Part shown: positions 57,894 to 64,000 of the stretch, one piece after another | Layout: each line of letters opens with the position of its first letter | Position numbering within the stretch: the first letter of the stretch is position 1 | Assembly: GCA_964057225.1 (NCBI GenBank) | Contig: OZ059898.1 | Location: 5,208,001 to 5,272,000, forward strand | Reading direction: 5' to 3' | DNA length: 64,000 nt | Source of the DNA: Auanema rhodensis | Lineage: Eukaryota > Nematoda > Chromadorea > Rhabditida > Rhabditidae | The notes under the pieces: generated by a model | Told to the model about the DNA's origin: nothing | The model's database searches: none | Seen by the model: the letters and a program-made list of their open reading frames with translations, nothing else | Position numbers and translations under genes: made by a program

Positions 57894-60800
57894 CTACAAC
57901 TCTTCGTCCCTGCTTGATGAAAGTGAACGTTGAATGATTGGAGAAGAAGGAGGTCCCATTTTCTAAATTATTATTTTGAATAGTTAACCTAATTAATTTA
58001 AAACTTACAGCTCCACGTGGCCTGAAAAGTTCATGCCGAGCTAATTCGAATACATCGGCGCGATCTTCCTTCCTATATTGTAAACAACGTAGGATGAAAT
58101 CTTGAGCAGTTAAGCTCAACTGTAAGTCAAAGTTTAATAAAAAAAACATATTAAATTATTACTTGTGGTTTGGGAGGGAATGTTACTTCAGTGGCCTTTA
58201 TTATTGTGTTTTCCTCTAAAATCTTTTGTTGAGTTTGCTCATTTCCAAAAGGCTGAAAACAAGATGTTCACAATATAATAAAATAAAAAATTACCTTTTT
58301 TCCATAAATGCATTGATAAAATATAACACCAACACTCCATACATCTACCTTGGAACTTATTCTAGGAGGAGCATGACCCACAACAAACGTTTCCGGGGGT
58401 AAGTACCTGAAAAATATATTCAAAAATAAACAGTGAATGCGAAAACTAACCAGTATGTACCAGCGAACTGAGATGTCAGTTCAAGATCATCATCACTGCT
58501 TTCCATAATTTTTGAAAGACCGAAATCAGTAATTTTGATTGCACCGCATGCCGTTCCAGATTCCAACAAAATATTTGCCGGTTTAAGATCATAATGAATG
58601 ATTGGCGGCTTTTTCTCATTTAAATAAACGAGAGCAGAGACGACCTATACAAGAATGCCTATATTGACCCAGGTTAAGGTTGCAAACAAACCTGCATGAT
58701 AATACTTCTAGCTTCTTTTTCCGATATGCATTTGTTCTGTTTGAGATAAAAATCAAGATCGTTGCCCGGACAGTATTCCAAAACGGTGCAAAACGAATGA
58801 TTATCAATAGTGAATAAATCAAAAAGTTTAACAATTCGACAGTGATCCAAAGATTTATGAATATCTTTTTCCCGCATAGCGTGTTTAACATAATTAGCCT
58901 CAAAATGATCATTAATCATCGTAAATATATCAAAAATTACCTTCTTTTCCTCTTTCCATTCCTTATTGACATGATGGATTTTACACGCAACATAACGATT
59001 TTCCTCCAAATCATATGCTCGCCATACTTCGCTATAAAAAAATCATCGATAATAAATGATAGGCGTATGTTGAACTCGAGCACACCAATATTGACCTAAT
59101 GCCCCCCTCTCCCTCTACATCCCAACCCTAGCCTATCACGATTAGAACTGCGTCATACGCGACGGACTACAAATCAATAGCAAGCAACCGGTGAAAAAAA
59201 CCCAGTCGCCCATATTCACTTCACAGCATTTAAAACAAGGAAAATAGAAAAAAATAACACTAAAAACAAAACACCAACCTAAATCCTCCTTTTCCAAGCA
59301 AAGCTAAAAGAAGGTAACGCCGGCTTGATAGCATTTCATGATCTTTATAACGAGAATCCCGTTCATTCGCGGCCCTTTTTAGTTCTCTTAAATGTAACTG
59401 TTTCTCCCGTTCAAGCCTTTCTTTTTCTGATACGAGATCAGTTTCTTCTTTCTTGAGATGCTCTTTCCTTAGTTTATAAATCTCCTCCTATAAAATTAAT
59501 TTTACTTTACCAAACGCGATTAAAGATAATTGACTCACAAGCTCAATATACTCTTGTAGATTGATTTCCTTAGGTTCTTCGGGTCTTCGGAAAACTGAAT
59601 CCTCAGTGGCGTTGGAAGTTGATGGTAGAGATCCGTCATTAATAGTTGATATGGAGTTTGAGATAGTCCTGAAAGATAATCAGATAAAATTATCAGTGCC
59701 GAACGAACTCACTTTTTCGATCCTTCTTTGCCTGGTCCAACAGGTTTTCTTTTTTTGAGCAATATTGAAGCATTTTGAAGTTCCAATCGTTCTTGATTAA
59801 GATGCTGTACCTTACGATTCAGCTCATCGTAAGCGTAACCTTCGGCCTGAGATAACGTACAAAATATAAAAAAATATAATTTGACACTTACAAATACGTC
59901 TTTGAAAGAATCACTGTGTCTAACTAATTTATACTGTCCAATTCTAGGAGTATCAGAACGAGTCTAAAAAGGAAAAAAAGAAATATTTATAATATAGATA
60001 ACTTACTTTATCAATAAGAGATTTACGTTCCACTGTGTTCTTTTCAATAAGCAATTTCCTAATTGCTTCTTTACATGATTCATTCTTTCTTTTTTCATTA
60101 TTCAACTAAACACGCAAAATTAAACAGTGAATTTGAATGTTAATAAAACCTTAGTTTGCAAATCATCAATTTGTCTACGACAGTCCGCTAGCATCCTATC
60201 TCGCTTAGCAATCTCTTCAGTGGTAATAGGATCAGTGTCAGTCTATAGTTAACTTGTATATAAACAGTGAATACCGATGGCTTACTGTAAACTCAGTTTG
60301 AGTTTCTTCATCTACCCGTAATCGCGTGGGAGGACTTTGATTAGAATTACTATTTGAATCAGATGAATAATGTAAATTAGTAGGAGTGGTTCGATTTATA
60401 GGGGATGGTGATTGGACATTCCACTAGATAGAAAACAATAAAAGTGAATATAACTTATAATAAGGATACCTGTCCACAAACATTTTCATGAATATAAGAT
60501 TCGCCATTGCTCGAACTACTAGCAAACCGTTTGGGACTAGATTGTGACTAAATAAGACATTAATAGAAAAGGGAGAAAAGAATGTCATACCTTAATAAAT
60601 TCTGTTATTTTTCTTTCAGCTTTGGGAGTTTCTTCGCCGCGTCTTCTTTTGCGCGCAGATTTCTTCTCACTTAATATTCTACCAAATCTATAGATAACAA
60701 GAATTATAATAAAAATGTTATATAGCACATACTTTCCGGGTGTATCAGGTTCCCTATCAGAGGTAGAGCCAGCACTACTCAAATTACTACATTCATTAAC

Positions 60801-61079
60801 GTTTTGGGGAGGATGGGCAAAAACACGCATTTGTCCATCAATACTATCCTCGTTAACTGGTTGCAATGCAGCATCGGTAGGACAGACATGTCCATCACCA
60901 CCGAGGTTTTGAGTCTGTAAAGACAATTTCAAAAATATAACAAATTAGAAATAATAGCAAACCGTAGGGAAAGTTCGGCTAGCTCTAGGACCAGTATTGA
61001 AAATCTTCTGCTCAAGCTGAGAATGATTTAGTTGGTCAAACCTCTGCTGCTCGAGTGGGTCAGCCATGGTAGTCATCAT
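57894..61079 (-). CDS. tlk-1: Tousled-like serine/threonine kinase, 18 exons, 740 aa
   Basis: Exons: 61079-60963, 60914-60733, 60687-60591, 60547-60470, 60423-60286, 60242-60150, 60105-60007, 59963-59892, 59846-59713, 59668-59539, 59487-59279, 59031-58941, 58898-58692, 58644-58451, 58406-58295, 58252-58163, 58119-58009, 57962-57894; 2223 nt. TLKs phosphorylate the histone chaperone Asf1 and act in chromatin assembly and chromosome segregation. The Ser-rich N-terminus has a basic motif ([12 protein letters not shown]). Coiled-coil segments fill about 215-440. The kinase domain runs from about 440 to 725: [13 protein letters not shown] loop, YVACKIHHV lysine, [10 protein letters not shown] catalytic loop (HYD for HRD, usual in TLKs), DFGLSKI, and YLPPE in place of APE. 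ATG codons at 61079, 61076 and 61067 share the frame; the most upstream was used. An acceptor lies at 61114-61115. Confidence 0.95.
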
Positions 61080-61673
61080 TTGTGAGGCATTCAAGCAAAT
61101 GGATAATGAATTTCTGGAAGCAAAAAATTTTTTAAAAGTTTTTGGTCAGAAAATATGCAGTCACGTGTATATTCCAACACAATAATTGTGAAGAAACCCT
61201 CATGCTCCGCCCCTTACATTAGAGTACATTCATCAACGGTAAACGTAAAAGATACATGAATTATGATAAAATACCCATTCCTACACTCAAACATAAGAGA
61301 CTGATAATTTTCCAAAAAAATGATAAAACAATAAAAAATCAATAAAAACATCACGTAGTTACATAGAAAAAAAACATAAAAAAACAATCAATACAATATT
61401 TGAGGCGCCAGAACTACTAAACATTCCGTCCTTGGTCACAATGGGTCCCGACCCGCGTGGGATTACTGTAGTTGGATCACATTTGGCATAAAGCCACGCC
61501 CCTTTGATGAGGGGCAACGACTTTTTTATCCATCACGGCAGTGTTGAGTTTTGTTTTGAAAGTTGTTTTGTTGATTTATCATTAAAAAAACGTTAAGTAA
61601 AGTAAAGTTGATTGATTATATTTTACATCAAAGATAAAATAGTGAAGCACAAAATGCTATTTTAGAAGCAGAA
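61080..61673. promoter_or_regulatory. Divergent upstream region of tlk-1 and the next gene
   Basis: 594 bp separate two head-to-head genes, so two promoters probably lie here. A GC-richer patch at about 61410-61520 stands out from the AT-rich rest. A splice acceptor at 61664-61665 lies 8 nt before the plus-strand ATG. Confidence 0.5.
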
Positions 61674-62997
61674 ATGGATTCAAAAAGGGGACAAGGAGGT
61701 GGTGAGCAAAATACCGAAAGGTTTGTTCTGTTTATAACATATTATAAATATCATAAAAATTAGCTTCCTTATTCATAAGGAGAGTAGATGTAAAACTGGG
61801 ATTTTAGAAGGCGTAATAATGCTGGGAGGGATCAGAGGATGCTTGCGTCCATTCAAAGTGTTTTGAGTGGTAGACCTAGTAATAGGAATGGTTTAGTGAC
61901 GAAATCAGCACGAAATAAACAAAAAGTTGAAGAACAAGTTGAAGTAAGCGATGAAATTAATGAGGAAACTATTATAAAGTTCAGGAAATTCCAAATATAG
62001 ATGCATTAATTGAACAAGTGTCCGACTTAAATATGCGTTCTGAACGCTCTGCCACGCAAATAGGTATCGACTATTTTAAACACAGTTTAAATGGCTGTTT
62101 ATTAAGCTAGAAACATTTCTGCATCAAAGTTACTAGTTGATATGGAAGAGGATGAGTGGGACAGGTTTATTGATAGTCTTATATCAACCGCGATACATGA
62201 TAGTGAAACCGACTTTGTTGTCAGTCTCTTCGTGCCTCTTATGGGTAAGAAAAAAGAAATCGTTAAAGATTTCCACGTTATCATTTAAGAATTCGAATTG
62301 TTTTGCTCCACTATGTCACAAAAGTTGATGACCATGTGTTCTTCATATATTATGGATGGCGAGGATGACTCTGATGCTATTCCCGCTTTTCTAGGTTCTA
62401 TCTTATGTGCTAACTGGCCACGTACGATTTCAAAAGTAAAAGGGATTATAGTATTTGTTCAACCTTTTTTTCTTAGGCTATTGATACTGTAAATCCTGTT
62501 CTTTTCGACGCAGTTTCTATCATTAAAGGATGGATTCTTGTTTTAACAGAAGATAATGAGGTAGGTGATTGATTGTTTGAAATATTGTGAATTTATTTTC
62601 CAGGCTTGCCGAAATGAAGATGACGGTGTTCAAGATCCAGATAGGGAGGAACCCGAAATCGTTAACAGGTATCGATTTTATGATTGATATTTGTGTACCT
62701 TGTGTATGACGTAGATGTGCTAAAGCCATACACAGCCTATGTGCAACAGCCCAAAGATCATTATGGATGAAATGGCCAGATATATGTGACGAAGTGTATG
62801 CCGCCATTAAACCAGCAATTACTTATAATACATCTTTATCTGGGTGAAACATGGATGTCGGATATTATAATTACTATTCTTTTTTTAGAAATGTAAAAGA
62901 TCTCTTACTACATACGCTAATATCCTTACACTTATGGACTAAAACTAGATCTACTACAACGAAATCAGTTTCTACTCAAACTATTTCAAGAAGTTAA
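61674..62997 (+). CDS. Unrecognised helical protein, 9 exons, 310 aa
   Basis: Exons: 61674-61720, 61808-61943, 61985-62063, 62107-62244, 62290-62435, 62477-62560, 62604-62668, 62715-62843, 62889-62997; 933 nt, all GT-AG. The frame closes across nine exons, so it is a real gene. The first 60 residues are Gly/Asn/Arg/Lys-rich and probably disordered. The rest is helix-forming, with regularly spaced Leu/Ile/Trp and acidic loops (MEEDEWDRFIDSLISTAI, DGEDDSDA, RNEDDGVQDPDREEPE). It has no signal peptide or membrane segment. The layout recalls MIF4G/ARM-type helical repeats such as MIF4GD or CTIF, but I find no diagnostic motif and do not assign a family. It is divergent from tlk-1. The tail is Ser/Thr-rich. 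Confidence 0.8.
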
Positions 62998-64000
62998 GTT
63001 GTATATGTTTAAACATTCTTCTCTACCGAAAATCGTTTTGTATTTTTATATTTTGCCCTATATTATAGTTTATATCAACTTTCTCACGAGTTTGAATATT
63101 ACATGTTGTAAAAAGTGTTAACTCTTCATATCTGTATAAGCTGTTTAAATGGCAGATTTTTAATAGGTTTTTTCTAACAAATTAATTCCAAGATAAGATT
63201 GTTTAATTTCGAAATGTGATCTCAATGTTGAAAATTATCTAATAATTAACATAAAGCTTTATCTTTCCATATCTGTTAAATTAGTTTTCCATTATCCAAT
63301 TATGCCTACAACGTTTTCAGTTTTTTTCCCGATGTTATTAGCATACTATCGCTGTAAGCATGTTGCTAAGCAAAAATTGATTCTGTTCCAGAATCTTTCG
63401 TTGCCGCATCTTAGTCGTTTCGATGGCAGTAGATTTTGTCAGTTGTCTGATCTACAACAAATTCAGACGAACAAACCAACGTAAATTGGGTATTGGAGGA
63501 TATTAGAGAACGTGATGATGGGCTGGCATGGAATTATGTGGGAACAAAGTATTGTTTGAAAAGAATGGAGGGAAAGTAAAGAAGTTCAGCTCCTGCTGCC
63601 AGTCTGGAGTGGCAATGAAAGACGAGGACCTAATATAGGAAATATGTAAGCGCGCATGAGAAAGTTCGACCGAAAAGGCAAGCTATGATGGAGTCGCATC
63701 TGCAGGTCAGTCTTTTGCTCTCATTCTTTGTTCCCCCCTCTGTTTCTTTCTATTCTAACTCCTACTCTCGTTCTCTCGTTCTTTCGTTCTTATCCTCTCA
63801 GCTCCGTTAGTCTCTGTAGGTTAAATTTTGCGAACGCAAGTAATTGTTCGTCTTTGAAACCACAAATTCAACGTTGGGGACGAGATGTATCCAAACGATG
63901 ATGATCGCTTAGTATGGGATAGTATTTATAAGTGGAAGAAATAGTGTGCTTTTGACCGGAGAAAAACGACAATATGGTCTAGTATTGGTTTTGAGTCTGA
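62998..64000. other. 3' flank and possible start of another gene
   Basis: The first part is probably the 3' UTR of the 310-aa protein gene. Near the end, ATG at 63685 opens a seven-codon stretch (MMESHLQ) that reaches a donor-like GTCAGT at 63706. It could be the first coding exon of a plus-strand gene continuing outside the window. This cannot be tested here. A TC-rich stretch lies at about 63715-63805. Confidence 0.3.

Noticed and set aside
1..64000. tRNA, rRNA and spliced-leader RNA genes
   Set aside because: I looked for tRNA B-box-like sequences and known leader sequence and found no convincing candidate. A covariance-model scan would be needed to exclude them.

Overview
The window looks like genomic DNA of a nematode, probably a chromadorean/rhabditid. 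It is AT-rich, and most introns are about 43-60 nt with a TTTNAG-like 3' end. Most genes have a splice-acceptor-like sequence a few to about 50 nt before the start codon, as expected of spliced-leader trans-splicing. A neuropeptide gene encodes a set of MPFSGGMYG peptides, the C. elegans NLP-10 type. The species cannot be named from this sequence.

Layout: (1) 548-1740, minus strand: a five-exon Yippee-like (YPEL) zinc-binding protein. (2) 1.8-40.4 kb: a large gene-poor region with purine- and pyrimidine-rich microsatellites. It is interrupted at 7517-16657 by a full-length BEL/Pao-type LTR retroelement. That element has identical 432-bp terminal repeats and one uninterrupted 2764-codon frame: Gag, protease, reverse transcriptase, RNase H, integrase, a cysteine-rich membrane Env-like region and a further C-terminal domain. 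(3) 40,461-42,431, plus: the nlp-10 neuropeptide precursor. (4) 43,357-49,171, minus: a TTLL4-like tubulin polyglutamylase and a BAF60/SMARCD chromatin-remodelling subunit. (5) 50,300-57,461, plus: three closely spaced genes, Pcf11, the TFIIH subunit GTF2H3/p34 and the Sec1-family protein VPS33, possibly an operon. (6) 57,894-61,079, minus: a Tousled-like kinase, convergent with vps33. (7) 61,674-62,997, plus: a 310-aa helical protein I do not recognise. The last kilobase may hold the start of another gene.

I joined the exons of the ten non-element or element genes by hand. Every gene gave a frame-consistent CDS length divisible by three. The right-hand third is a compact housekeeping cluster (3'-end formation, transcription/repair, vesicle fusion, chromatin, kinase). 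The left two thirds are sparse. Outside the element, open frames of 60 or more codons are almost all on the minus strand left of about 24.5 kb and all on the plus strand from 26 to 40.3 kb. This fits, but does not prove, long 5' introns of YPEL (minus) and nlp-10 (plus) diverging from a promoter zone near 24.5-30.6 kb. The retroelement would then sit antisense inside the YPEL upstream transcript.
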